A stretch of DNA of 36,493 nt from Dysgonomonas sp. Marseille-P4677 (GCF_016652235.1 NZ_JAEPKU010000030.1:1-36493), one strand, 5' to 3'. Numbered from the stretch's first letter, positions 21,225 to 29,325 are shown. Translations and numbers: made by a program. Notes: generated by a model from the letters alone, not told the origin.

Positions 21225-21995
21225 ATGATAAATCGGGTTGTTTTCTTTAGTTTATTACTAATTATAGTTGCAAGTTGTAATAAGTCTGTATCAGATAGTT
21301 TTGTACTGGAAGGTTCTATAGAAGGGGGCAAAACCTTGGACAGTATATATCTAAATTATTATTCATTGCAGAATAATGAATGGTATGAGATATGTGATAC
21401 CGCAAAAATTATTGATGGCAAATTTATTTTTAAAGGAAAACTGGAGGGTCTGACATTAGCTTATTTAAATTTTGATAGTAAGGGGATTGAATTGTATATA
21501 GAACCTTGTTCGATGAAGTTAAATATTGATGCAAAACAGCCCTATACATACGGATTATCAGGGACCGGAGTGGATAAAGAAAATGAAGAAATAAAGAAGG
21601 CGGTAGGCTCCTACGAAAGATTAATGGATGAGAAGTCAAATGTTATGGTTGATCTGATTAATGAATTTAACCGGATTAATCAAATGCAGTTGCCGGACAA
21701 CTCATCCATAATAGATAGTTTGTTAAATATAATTCATAGCAACTCAGCTGAAATGATTCTCCTTAATAAGGAAAAACACAAGGTATATATCGATTTTGCT
21801 TCAAAGCATAAGAGCTATAAAATCTCCCCTGCTTTATTGTATCGTGCATCAAAGTTCGATTTTGTAGGTAAAGATACAATCTTATCAGTTTATAACAGCT
21901 TATCCGAAAATTTGAAAACAAGTCTGATGGGTAAACTAGCTATAGACAGATTTTACAACAGGGGAAAACTGTTAGTGCCTTGGTGGGTGATATAG
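21225..21995 (+). CDS. DUF4369 lipoprotein, N-terminal part of a frameshifted thiol-disulfide oxidoreductase
   Basis: Encodes an export signal with lipobox LIIVASC and then a DUF4369 domain (FVLEGSIEGGKTLDSIYLNYY onward) with a helical linker. In Bacteroidota this arrangement normally continues in the same frame into a TlpA/ResA-like thioredoxin domain. Here the frame runs off after GKL and stops at 21993-21995, while the thioredoxin domain lies in the -1 frame. I start it at the ATG at 21225, not the GTG seven codons earlier, because it gives a compact signal peptide. The frame change falls at a run GGGGAAAA (21961-21968), readable as the slippery heptamer G GGA AAA. It could be a homopolymer sequencing error, a real mutation or programmed frameshifting. 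Confidence 0.75.
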   Translation: MINRVVFFSLLLIIVASCNKSVSDSFVLEGSIEGGKTLDSIYLNYYSLQNNEWYEICDTAKIIDGKFIFKGKLEGLTLAYLNFDSKGIELYIEPCSMKLNIDAKQPYTYGLSGTGVDKENEEIKKAVGSYERLMDEKSNVMVDLINEFNRINQMQLPDNSSIIDSLLNIIHSNSAEMILLNKEKHKVYIDFASKHKSYKISPALLYRASKFDFVGKDTILSVYNSLSENLKTSLMGKLAIDRFYNRGKLLVPWWVI

Positions 21996-22423
21996 CCCCC
22001 GATTTTGTCAAAAAGGATTCATTAGGGAATATGGTCAGGTTATCAGACTTTAGGGGAAAGAGTTATGTTCTTTTAGATTTTTGGGCAAGTTGGTGTGCTC
22101 CGTGTATAAAAGAAATACCAAAACTGAAAGATATACATACTAAGTATAGTCGGGCACAATTACAGATTATCGGGATATCCTCGGATGAAAATAGCAATAA
22201 CTGGTTTCGAGCAATTGATAAATACAACCTAAATGAATGGCCCCAGATTCTTGCTGCAACTAATTCAGATGGCCGCTTGTTTGATGAAGATCTCTCAGAT
22301 AATTATAATGTAGAATATCTTCCAACTTTTATCTTAATAGATAAACAAGGGAAGATTGTAGCGAGATGGGCAAATATAGGTGATGAACAAGAGGCTGTAT
22401 TAAGAGAGTTCCTGAAGTTTTAA
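21980..22423 (+). CDS. TlpA/ResA-like thioredoxin domain, C-terminal part of the frameshifted protein
   Basis: The thioredoxin fold begins with the typical VGDIAPDFVKKDSLG entry and contains the active site FWASWCAPCIKE (CxxC form CAPC), then the cis-proline segment YLPTFILIDKQGKI. Such domains reduce or exchange disulfides in periplasmic proteins. The only upstream start in this frame is a TTG at 21980 overlapping the preceding reading frame by 16 nt. The frame is open further back and joins the DUF4369 part exactly after a -1 step at 21962-21968. It is therefore best read as the second half of one protein of about 400 residues, not an independent gene. It ends convergently with uxaA, overlapping by 4 bp. 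Confidence 0.8.
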   Translation: MVGDIAPDFVKKDSLGNMVRLSDFRGKSYVLLDFWASWCAPCIKEIPKLKDIHTKYSRAQLQIIGISSDENSNNWFRAIDKYNLNEWPQILAATNSDGRLFDEDLSDNYNVEYLPTFILIDKQGKIVARWANIGDEQEAVLREFLKF

Positions 22424-23907
22424 AGCGTAACTCCAGTTTTAAAAATAGCGATTTCTCTATAATTCTTTTTCTCGTTATTTACATTATTTCCATTTGCTGT
22501 CTCTATTATATATTCTATGAAACGTTCTTTCAGAGAAGACATTGTTTCTCCTTCAAGAAGTGTGCCTGCATTAAAATCTATCCAACCCGGTTTGTCGTTA
22601 TATAAACGGCTGTTTGTCGATATTTTCATAGTAGGAACAAACGTTCCGAAAGGAGTTCCACGACCTGTAGTAAATAAAACAATGTGACACCCTGCCGCAG
22701 CAAGGGCTGTACTGGCTACCAGATCGTTCCCGGGTGCGCTAAGTAAATTTAATCCTTTAGTTTTTAGTCGATCCCCATACATCAGGACATCCCTGACTTC
22801 AGATGTTCCTGACTTTTGTGTACAGCCAAGTGATTTTTCTTCTAAGGTGGATATTCCTCCCGCTTTGTTACCTGGCGAAGGATTCTCGTATATTGGTTGA
22901 TTATTACTGATAAAATACTCTTTAAAGTCATTAATAAGATGGACTGTTTTATCAAAGACCTCTTTGTTAAGGCTGCGCCCCATTAATATTGTTTCAGCAC
23001 CAAACATTTCAGGAACTTCGGTTAGTACTGTTGTGCCACCCTGCGAAACTAAAAAATCGGAGAATGTACCCAATAAAGGATTTGCTGTAATTCCAGAAAA
23101 ACCATCAGAACCACCACATTTTAAACCTATTTTGAGCTCGCTCAGAGGCACCTCGGTTCGCTCATCTTTTGAGGCCAAATCATATAATTCGCGAAGAAGT
23201 TTCATCCCTTCTTCATGTTCGTCTCGGACTTTTTGTGTAACAAGGAATTTAACTCGGTCTTTGTCATAATCTCCTAACATTTCGCGGAAGGTATCAGGCT
23301 GATTATTCTCACATCCAAGTCCAACTATTAGCACGGCTCCTGCATTTGGGTGAAGAACCATATCGCGTAAAACTTTTCGTGTATTTTCGTGATCATCTCC
23401 CAACTGAGAACAGCCATAGTTATGTGGATAAGCAACAATGGCATCTACTCCCTTATTATTTGTTTCGCGGCGTAGCTCCTCTGCCAATGCGTTTATAATA
23501 CCATTTACACATCCTACAGTAGGGATAATCCATATTTCGTTACGAATACCTACATCCCCATTTTTGCGACGATAGCCTTTAAATGTAAGTTCTTTGTTTT
23601 CTTCTGGTGAAGGCGTAATAGTCGGTATATAGTTATATTCTAATATTCCCTCAAGATTAGTTTTTATATTTTTTTCATTAACCAGACTACCCTTTTTGAT
23701 TGCTTCACAAGCATGCCCGATAGGAGAGCCATATTTGATAATGTGATCTCCATATTCAAAATCTTTTAAAGCAATTTTATGTCCGGCCGATATATCATTT
23801 AAGAGGATAATATTATTATTGTCTATTGATATTTCTTCTCCGGCTATCATTTCTTCAACAGCCACTACAATATTGTCGATAGGGTTGATCTTTATCGTTC
23901 TATTCAT
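22420..23907 (-). CDS. uxaA: altronate dehydratase
   Basis: Dehydrates D-altronate to 2-keto-3-deoxygluconate in the galacturonate pathway. The protein has 495 aa. It carries the N-terminal SAF-type domain (about 10-90, ISAGHKIALKDFEYGD and YGSPIGHA) and the UxaA core with GYRRKNGDVGIRNEIWIIPTVGCVN, YPHNYGCSQLG, VGLGCENNQ and LKCGGSDGFSGITANPLLG. The cysteines and histidines of these motifs bind the iron cofactor in the family. Its ATG overlaps the uxaB stop in an ATGA, so translation is coupled. Confidence 0.95.
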   Translation of the reverse strand: MNRTIKINPIDNIVVAVEEMIAGEEISIDNNNIILLNDISAGHKIALKDFEYGDHIIKYGSPIGHACEAIKKGSLVNEKNIKTNLEGILEYNYIPTITPSPEENKELTFKGYRRKNGDVGIRNEIWIIPTVGCVNGIINALAEELRRETNNKGVDAIVAYPHNYGCSQLGDDHENTRKVLRDMVLHPNAGAVLIVGLGCENNQPDTFREMLGDYDKDRVKFLVTQKVRDEHEEGMKLLRELYDLASKDERTEVPLSELKIGLKCGGSDGFSGITANPLLGTFSDFLVSQGGTTVLTEVPEMFGAETILMGRSLNKEVFDKTVHLINDFKEYFISNNQPIYENPSPGNKAGGISTLEEKSLGCTQKSGTSEVRDVLMYGDRLKTKGLNLLSAPGNDLVASTALAAAGCHIVLFTTGRGTPFGTFVPTMKISTNSRLYNDKPGWIDFNAGTLLEGETMSSLKERFIEYIIETANGNNVNNEKKNYREIAIFKTGVTL

Positions 23908-25343
23908 ATAAGTATTTCTTTAACTACGTTCAGCATGCCTCTTTTTTGAATAGCTTCCAAATAATTGGATACTTTATCAGTAAGTCCTGGTATGTCGTTA
24001 AGATCTTCATCCCAAATAAAATCGGCTGCAAGTACACCTTTTGCTATTTGATTAGTGTCTCCAGTTTTCCAAAGATGTTGTAATAAATCGATAATCCGCT
24101 GATCATCTTGTATTACTATCTCATCATTACCACGTTTACCACCTTTGTAATAGGTAATGATAGCTGCAAGTCCCAATACCAAACCATCGGGTAGTTTATC
24201 TTTACGTTTCAAGTATGTTTTTAGTCCGGGAAGATCCCGAGTCTTATATTTGGGAAAAGAATTGAGCATAATGCTTGTGACCAAATGTTTTACGTAAGGA
24301 TTACGGAAACGGTCTAATACATCGTTAGAAAATTGTATTAATTCATCTTCTGGCAAATTGAGAGTTGGAAGTAGCTCATCAAACATTACTTTGCGTACGA
24401 ATGCCCCGATAACGTCATCTTCAACACATTCTCGTACAGTATTTAGTCCGGCAAGGTAACCTACAGGCGATAATACCGTATGTGGTCCATTTAGTAAAGT
24501 TACTTTACGCTCATGGTATGGCTCTTCACTTGGAACAAAAATAACATTCAACTCAGCTTTATCAGCAGGAAACTCTTCAGCGACTTTCTCCGGAGCTTCG
24601 ATGACCCAAAGATGGAAGATCTCACCTTCGTCGAGTAAATTATCATCAAATCCAATTTTTTCTTTTATTTCATTTGCAATTTCACGAGGATAACCCGGTA
24701 CAATACGATCTACTAACGTACTATATACACCACAACTTTCTTCAAACCATGCACTAAACTCTTCACTCAGATTCCAATGTTTTATGTATTTATTAATACA
24801 TTCTTTCAATACCCGGCCATTTTCGAAGATAAGTTCACAAGGGAAAATGATCAAACCTTTATCTTTTGCTCCATTAAACCGTTCGAAACGACGATATAGT
24901 AGTTGGACTAATTTTCCCGGATAACTATTTGCTGGTGTATCTTCGAATTTATTATTAGGGTCGAAAGCAATACCGGCTTCAGTCGTATTCGAAATAATAA
25001 ATCTCATATCCGGATTCTCGGCTAGCTCCAGGTATTCTTTAAATTGTGTATATGGATTTAGCCCGCGACTAATAATATCTATTAATTGTATATTGTATAT
25101 TGCTTCGCCTTTTTCAAGTCCTTTTAGTATAAGATGATATAACCCGTCCTGCGAGTTGAGCATATCAACCATGCCATTGGCTATTGGTTGTACAACTACT
25201 ACACTACTATTGAAGTCTGTTTTCTGATTCATGTTCCAGATAATCCAGTCGACAAAAGCCCGGAGAAAGTTGCCTTCACCAAACTGGATGATACGTTCCG
25301 GGTATTGTCTGTTTGATACTGTTTTTCTTGTTAATGCTTTCAT
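23904..25343 (-). CDS. uxaB: tagaturonate reductase (altronate oxidoreductase)
   Basis: Reduces D-tagaturonate to D-altronate with NADH. It belongs to the long-chain mannitol dehydrogenase family. The N-terminus has ERIIQFGEGNFLRAFVDW (nucleotide-binding start), then ISNTTEAGIAFD, FPCELIFENGRVLKECI and the catalytic LLNGPHTVLSPVGYLAG. I place the start at the ATG at 25343 (MKALTRKTV), which aligns with the family, and not at the ATG 14 codons upstream; about 479 residues result, the usual length. A matching promoter element lies 40 bp upstream. No uxaC, kdgK or KDPG aldolase gene is in the window. Confidence 0.94.
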   Translation of the reverse strand: MKALTRKTVSNRQYPERIIQFGEGNFLRAFVDWIIWNMNQKTDFNSSVVVVQPIANGMVDMLNSQDGLYHLILKGLEKGEAIYNIQLIDIISRGLNPYTQFKEYLELAENPDMRFIISNTTEAGIAFDPNNKFEDTPANSYPGKLVQLLYRRFERFNGAKDKGLIIFPCELIFENGRVLKECINKYIKHWNLSEEFSAWFEESCGVYSTLVDRIVPGYPREIANEIKEKIGFDDNLLDEGEIFHLWVIEAPEKVAEEFPADKAELNVIFVPSEEPYHERKVTLLNGPHTVLSPVGYLAGLNTVRECVEDDVIGAFVRKVMFDELLPTLNLPEDELIQFSNDVLDRFRNPYVKHLVTSIMLNSFPKYKTRDLPGLKTYLKRKDKLPDGLVLGLAAIITYYKGGKRGNDEIVIQDDQRIIDLLQHLWKTGDTNQIAKGVLAADFIWDEDLNDIPGLTDKVSNYLEAIQKRGMLNVVKEILI

Positions 25344-25382
25344 CTTATAATTTATTCTGGTGATTTTATAGAATATCTTAGC

Positions 25383-25390
25383 CAAAGTTA
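25383..25390 (-). promoter_or_regulatory. uxaBA promoter -7 element
   Basis: Read leftward TAACTTTG is an exact TAnnTTTG match, giving a predicted start near 25376 and a leader of about 33 nt. It is a further reason to reject the longer uxaB start at 25385, which would begin upstream of the transcript. Confidence 0.6.
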
Positions 25391-25433
25391 ATTATTTAAT
25401 ATATGGATTAATCTAAAAGGCTTTTCATAATGG

Positions 25434-25447
25434 CGCAAAGCTTTGCG
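25434..25447. promoter_or_regulatory. perfect palindrome, candidate operator of uxaBA
   Basis: CGCAAAGCTTTGCG is a perfect 14-bp palindrome about 45 bp upstream of the uxaBA -7 element. Size and position suit a dimeric regulator of the LacI or GntR type, or an activator. No such regulator gene is in the window. Confidence 0.45.
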
Positions 25448-25465
25448 TCGTTCAATTAGTATGTA

Positions 25466-25594
25466 TTATTTCTTTAACTCTTCAAATATCTCATATGATA
25501 CGGTAAAGACTGTTTGGGATCTTACTTCTTTTGGAAAAGAAATAAGATCAGATATATCTTCCCGGGTTTTCTTATCTTTTGATCTTATAGGATT
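25466..25594 (-). pseudogene. orphan coding fragment, 42 codons, no start codon
   Basis: Read leftward from an in-frame stop at 25595-25597 to a TAA at 25466-25468 there are 42 sense codons. They give a convincing protein-like peptide rich in K, E and amphipathic stretches, including SFPKEVRSQTVFTVSYEIF and ending EELKK. No ATG, GTG or TTG is present in the frame, so as it stands it cannot be translated normally. I do not recognise the family. It could be the 3' remnant of a deleted gene, perhaps a former regulator or enzyme of the uxa operon, or simply chance. A 15-bp hairpin with one mismatch (25518-25549) lies inside it. Confidence 0.4.
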
Positions 25595-25653
25595 TTATAA
25601 TGAAATAAAGATTAAATAGTAGTACTAGAGTTTAATTTTTGGGCTAAGAACAA

Positions 25654-25683
25654 GGCAGAGTTATTATTGTGAATAACTCTGCC
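25654..25683. terminator. hairpin terminator behind the TIGR01777 gene
   Basis: A perfect 12-bp stem (25654-25665 with 25672-25683) with a 6-nt loop lies 40 bp past the stop codon of the leftward epimerase-like gene. The T-rich tail is on the rightward side, so the orientation is ambiguous; strong leftward pausing is still likely. Confidence 0.65.
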
Positions 25684-25723
25684 CATATTTTTACTTATTA
25701 TACAAATACTTTTTCTATATCTA

Positions 25724-26596
25724 TCATTTCATTAGGTTCTCCAATGCTGATTTGATATCAGGATATTTGAATTTAAATCCTGTTTTCTCAATTTTAGCTG
25801 AAGTTAGATGTTTCCCGGTGAAAGAAGTGTCCACCTTTTCAAAGGCTGTGATATCTTGCTTGTCCAAATAATACATCATCTTGAAAATGGCTTCTTGACT
25901 TGTTGTATCAGGAGCCGTAGTATTAAATACCCCATCAAGAGTATTGTTTGTCACTCCGTAGGCAAACATCCCCCCCATATCATCCGCATGTACCCAAGGA
26001 AAATAAGTGCCTCCTTCTATATTTTTAAACTTATCAGGATCGTTTTTTAATTTGTCTTTAAAGCCTAAGAATAAACTGCCTTCTTTGCCAAGAACAAGAC
26101 ATATGCGTAGTTTAACAACACGGTCTACAACTCCATCTATCTTGAATTGATCTGCTGCCTTTTCCCATCCGACAGTGAGTTCTGCTTCATAAGTTGTAGC
26201 GATATTTCCATTTTCATCAATAGCGATAGTATTGTCTGTGAATGCGTAGTGGCCTAGAGCGCTAGCGGATATGAATGCTTTTAGTCTTATATTTTTACTC
26301 TTTATCCTTTCCAATAGAAGCTCACTCGCTCCGACTCTAGTGTCCCATATCAACTTCTTTCTCTCATCAGTAAGTGGTGTACCATCGTAAATCTTGGCAC
26401 CTGAAAGATGAATAATATAGCTAACCCCATCTAATGCTTTATCATCTATTTCCCAGTTCACAGGATCCCATTTATATTCGTTTTTTTGTTTCGGATTTCT
26501 GGTAAGAAACCTCACGTCATAATTGTTTTTCAAAATTTTAGCTGTATGGCCTGCTACTAATCCATTTGCACCTGTAATTAAAACGATTTCTCTCAT
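25724..26596 (-). CDS. TIGR01777-family NAD(P)-dependent epimerase-like protein
   Basis: A 290-aa extended short-chain dehydrogenase (SDR39U1-like). It begins with LITGANGLVAGH, the nucleotide-binding Gly motif. It continues with IIHLSGAKIYDGTPLTDERKKLIWDTRV and FISASALGHY, and closes with the DUF1731 tail SAKIEKTGFKFKYPDIKSALENLM. The usual second active-site tyrosine region is modified: GHYAFTD where many members read GxYG. The physiological substrate is unknown across this family. It lies in a leftward group with the pirin gene, but a hairpin separates them, so it probably has its own promoter. Confidence 0.88.
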   Translation of the reverse strand: MREIVLITGANGLVAGHTAKILKNNYDVRFLTRNPKQKNEYKWDPVNWEIDDKALDGVSYIIHLSGAKIYDGTPLTDERKKLIWDTRVGASELLLERIKSKNIRLKAFISASALGHYAFTDNTIAIDENGNIATTYEAELTVGWEKAADQFKIDGVVDRVVKLRICLVLGKEGSLFLGFKDKLKNDPDKFKNIEGGTYFPWVHADDMGGMFAYGVTNNTLDGVFNTTAPDTTSQEAIFKMMYYLDKQDITAFEKVDTSFTGKHLTSAKIEKTGFKFKYPDIKSALENLMK

Positions 26597-26651
26597 AAAT
26601 TTTAGTTTAAAATTGTCTATATATAATTGAGTTTGATTTACTTGGAAATAT

Positions 26652-26687
26652 TCAACATATAAAGGGCTGTATCCCTTTATATGTTGA
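26652..26687 (-). terminator. strong hairpin terminator behind the pirin gene
   Basis: A perfect 15-bp stem (26652-26666 with 26673-26687) with a 6-nt loop starts 29 bp past the pirin stop codon. The leftward tail is only moderately T-rich. Confidence 0.75.
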
Positions 26688-26716
26688 GATGATGAATCTT
26701 ATAATAAGTTGAAAGA

Positions 26717-27742
26717 TCATTCATGAGGTTTGTCGATTACCTTCCCAAATTGATAGCTGGCAAAACGTCCTTTACTTTTGTCTATAATGATGTCCGATTC
26801 TTTCTCACCCCATGGCCATCCTCCAAATTCTGTTTTACGGAAATCATCAAATGCCTCTTGTAGTTCCTGATTGGTGTTCATGACAAATGGTCCATATGCA
26901 GCAATAGGTTCGTTAATGGGTTCTCCTTCTAGTAAGAGTAATCTTGCGGGGGCTTTGCCGGTTTTAATAATAATTTCTTGATCACCCAATAAATCGGCTA
27001 AATATCCTTCTTGTAAATCAGTCCCTTCAATACTGACAGGTTCGGATCCTTCGTAGTGAAATAAGAAGCGGTTCATAGTAGATGAGATGCCTTTTAACTT
27101 GAATTCAGTATTGGCTTCCATCTCTATCAAGGCTATTCCAACATGGTTATTCTCATCGGTGGCCCAAGAGCTTTTTAATGCACCAAGAGCTTTTACTCCA
27201 TAGTATTCCCCTAATATGACTTTAATCTCTACATTATTTCCGGATGGATTTTCGATTTTTGCGACAGGAATATTTTCTTTCCAAAGCATTTTATAGTTTG
27301 GCTCTGTCATCTTGCTTTTAGCTGGAAGATTTATCCATATCTGAAATAGTCGTAATGTATTTTCCTTATCATCATTTAATAAAGGAAACATTTCGGAGTG
27401 CATTACCCCTGACCCGGCACTCATCAGTTGAACGTCACCTTCCCCATAACGCCCGTGTGTTCCCTTAGAATCGAAATGATCGGCATAGCCTTCAGGAATG
27501 ATAGTGGCAATCTCAAACCCACGATGAGGGTGTTGAGGAAATCCCGGTACTTTGTCGCCATGATACATTCGCCATGGTGCATTCCGATCAAAATCACTAC
27601 CTTTTTGTCTTCCCGGAATATAAAACTTAGGTGCCATATTGCCATTGCCTTCTGGATATTTATCATAATGACTTGCCGCCAATATAAATGGATCCCTTAC
27701 ATCTAAGGTACCTACTACTTTTGTAATTTTTTTTATTTTCAT
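26717..27742 (-). CDS. pirin-family cupin protein
   Basis: A 341-aa protein with two cupin-like domains. The iron-binding residues of pirin are all visible: H71 and H73 in [10 protein letters not shown], then H115 and E117 in SGVMHSEMF. The signature [12 protein letters not shown] is present. Bacterial pirins such as YhhW have quercetin dioxygenase activity, and others take part in redox or stress responses; which applies here is unknown. The C-terminal tail ([22 protein letters not shown]) is the usual pirin end. It is divergent from an HxlR regulator with 147 bp between them, so that regulator may control it. Confidence 0.93.
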   Translation of the reverse strand: MKIKKITKVVGTLDVRDPFILAASHYDKYPEGNGNMAPKFYIPGRQKGSDFDRNAPWRMYHGDKVPGFPQHPHRGFEIATIIPEGYADHFDSKGTHGRYGEGDVQLMSAGSGVMHSEMFPLLNDDKENTLRLFQIWINLPAKSKMTEPNYKMLWKENIPVAKIENPSGNNVEIKVILGEYYGVKALGALKSSWATDENNHVGIALIEMEANTEFKLKGISSTMNRFLFHYEGSEPVSIEGTDLQEGYLADLLGDQEIIIKTGKAPARLLLLEGEPINEPIAAYGPFVMNTNQELQEAFDDFRKTEFGGWPWGEKESDIIIDKSKGRFASYQFGKVIDKPHE

Positions 27743-27834
27743 AATAATTCTCCTTTTTTATTTTCAGTTGACATCATATCTTATAAAGTATGATCTTATA
27801 GTTATAGATCGTCAAAAACAAGGCCAAAAGGTTG

Positions 27835-27842
27835 TATATTTG
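27835..27842 (+). promoter_or_regulatory. hxlR-type gene promoter -7 element
   Basis: TATATTTG is an exact TAnnTTTG match and predicts a start near 27849. That start falls inside the GTTAC/GTAAC repeat cluster that follows. Confidence 0.6.
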
Positions 27843-27847
27843 CATCA

Positions 27848-27883
27848 AGTTACTCGAGGGTAACTAGTAACATTAAGGTAACT
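27848..27883. promoter_or_regulatory. GTAAC-box cluster, candidate HxlR autoregulatory operator
   Basis: AGTTAC (27848-27853) and GTAACT (27860-27865) form an inverted pair with a 6-bp spacer. Two more GTAAC boxes follow at 27867 and 27878. The cluster covers the predicted start site and leader, as expected for a repressor site. Binding by the adjacent HxlR protein is inferred, not shown. Confidence 0.45.
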
Positions 27884-27889
27884 ACAGCT

Positions 27890-28246
27890 ATGAATAATAA
27901 TCCAGATTTAGCAGTGTGCAATCAGAATCTGTTGGCCATGCGAGATACATTAGATATATTAGGTGGTAAATGGAAATTGCAAATATTACATTATTTGACA
28001 GCAAATGAGAATAATGATAATACATTCAAAAAAATAGAACGTGGAATTAGCGGTATATCGGCTAAAATGCTCTCTAAAGAACTAAAGGATCTGGAGCAAA
28101 ACGAACTGGTTTCTAGAAAAGTAATCTCAGGTAAACCTGTAACAGTTGAATATGCCATTACGGAATATGGTAAAAGTACGGGTATAATAACGCAAAAGCT
28201 CGTTGATTGGGGAATAACCCATCGAAAACGAATATTAGGGAAATGA
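27890..28246 (+). CDS. HxlR-family winged-helix transcriptional regulator
   Basis: A 118-aa dimeric DNA-binding protein. The HxlR core is clear: DTLDILGGKWKLQILHYL, then SAKMLSKELKDLEQNELVSR (recognition helix) and the wing VISGKPVTVEYAITEYGKS. It has a single cysteine, C10, near the N-terminus, close to where YodB and HypR of Bacillus carry their redox-sensing cysteine. Its divergent neighbour is a pirin and its convergent neighbour a quinone-oxidoreductase-like protein. This context suggests a regulator of quinone or electrophile stress. No other cysteine is present, so any disulfide would have to form between subunits or with a low-molecular-weight thiol. Confidence 0.93.
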   Translation: MNNNPDLAVCNQNLLAMRDTLDILGGKWKLQILHYLTANENNDNTFKKIERGISGISAKMLSKELKDLEQNELVSRKVISGKPVTVEYAITEYGKSTGIITQKLVDWGITHRKRILGK

Positions 28247-28269
28247 TGCTGCCATTCTGACAGCATCAT
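28243..28269. terminator. bidirectional terminator between hxlR-type gene and the oxidoreductase
   Basis: A perfect 9-bp stem (ATGATGCTG/CAGCATCAT, 9-nt loop) overlaps the regulator's stop codon (28244-28246) and lies 12 bp from the convergent gene's stop. It has moderate A/T tails on both sides. Confidence 0.7.
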
Positions 28270-28281
28270 ATTTATTACAAA

Positions 28282-29187
28282 TTAAAATACCAGTACAATT
28301 TTACCTCTTGTATGTCCTTTAAGGATATTGTCATATGCATCAGCAGCCTTCTCAAAAGGATAAATGTTATTCTCATCTACATTCCACTTAAGATGACCTT
28401 CGGCAATTCCATCTACAACATATTTTAGGTTCGAAGGATTTCTTTTGACCCAAACAGCCTGAATACGAGGTGAAGAAAGTCTTTTACCCGCAATAGATCC
28501 TATAAAACCATCGGGTTTTACACATTCCAAGGAGGTTTGAGCAGCTTCTTCTGTTCCGGACATATCTATTGAAGCATCAAACAAATCTGGGTGTATTTCT
28601 TTTAGCCGTTCGGTAAGTCCTTGCCCATAAATGATTGGGGTTACACCGAGACTTTTCAAATATTCTTGATTTCTGGCAGATGCAGTTGCGACGACTTCTA
28701 TTCCTCGGCTTTTGGCAAGTTGCACCGTTATGGAGCCAACACCACCGGAAGCCCCATGAACTAATAGAGAATTAACTTTTCCTATTTCATCTAAAATAGT
28801 CATAGCAGTCTGAGATGCTCCGGCTAACGATCCTGCTACTTCCCAGCTTATTGATTGTGGGCGCTTTATCAGATTCTCGTTAGGAACATCAATTATTGTG
28901 GCATGAGTAAATGAGCCTCCCGATCCTAGCACTTCATCTCCAATCGACCAGCTTGATAAATTTGAGTTGACCTCGACAATTACGCCGGAAAATTCTGTTC
29001 CGAAAGTCTGAGGAAGAGCAGAATGTTTAAATTCTCCGGTCATTCTTCTTGCATCGATCGGATTGATTCCTGCTGCTTTTACTTGAATGCGGGTCATGCC
29101 TGAAGCTAATTTTGGTAGTTCCTGAGTGTAATATTCTAGGACATCGGCTTGTCCGTATGATTGAGCTATTAGGATAGTAGTTTTCAT
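28282..29187 (-). CDS. NADP-dependent quinone oxidoreductase-like MDR protein
   Basis: A 301-aa medium-chain dehydrogenase/reductase of the zinc-independent quinone oxidoreductase type. The N-terminal GroES-like part has VKAAGINPIDARRMTG and FGTEFSGVIVEV. The Rossmann part has LLVHGASGGVGSITVQLAKSRG at about 142-163. No zinc-binding cysteine set is visible. Such enzymes reduce quinones or alpha,beta-unsaturated carbonyls with NADPH. It is convergent with the HxlR gene, and its upstream region holds a perfect GGTAAC-N6-GTTACC palindrome, suggesting shared regulation. Confidence 0.9.
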   Translation of the reverse strand: MKTTILIAQSYGQADVLEYYTQELPKLASGMTRIQVKAAGINPIDARRMTGEFKHSALPQTFGTEFSGVIVEVNSNLSSWSIGDEVLGSGGSFTHATIIDVPNENLIKRPQSISWEVAGSLAGASQTAMTILDEIGKVNSLLVHGASGGVGSITVQLAKSRGIEVVATASARNQEYLKSLGVTPIIYGQGLTERLKEIHPDLFDASIDMSGTEEAAQTSLECVKPDGFIGSIAGKRLSSPRIQAVWVKRNPSNLKYVVDGIAEGHLKWNVDENNIYPFEKAADAYDNILKGHTRGKIVLVF

Positions 29188-29317
29188 AATTTAACTGTAT
29201 TTTGATGTTTTCCTTTTTTCAACTGCCTATTTTTCTCCTTAATTATAACATCAAGGAAGAAATAAGTGTTTTAAAACAATTACACTTTTTCGTTAATAAA
29301 TAGATTCTTTAAATATA

Positions 29318-29325
29318 CAAACTTA
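29318..29325 (-). promoter_or_regulatory. oxidoreductase promoter -7 element
   Basis: Leftward TAAGTTTG is an exact match to TAnnTTTG. It predicts a start near 29311 and a leader of about 120 nt. Confidence 0.5.

Noticed and set aside
25344-25385. Longer uxaB start 14 codons upstream
   Set aside because: The extra residues do not fit the family N-terminus and would begin upstream of the transcript predicted from the -7 element at 25383-25390.
25518-25549. 15-bp hairpin with one mismatch and a 2-nt central spacer
   Set aside because: It lies inside the orphan coding fragment and its bases are explained as codons for DLISFPKEVRS. It has no U-tract, so I do not call a terminator.
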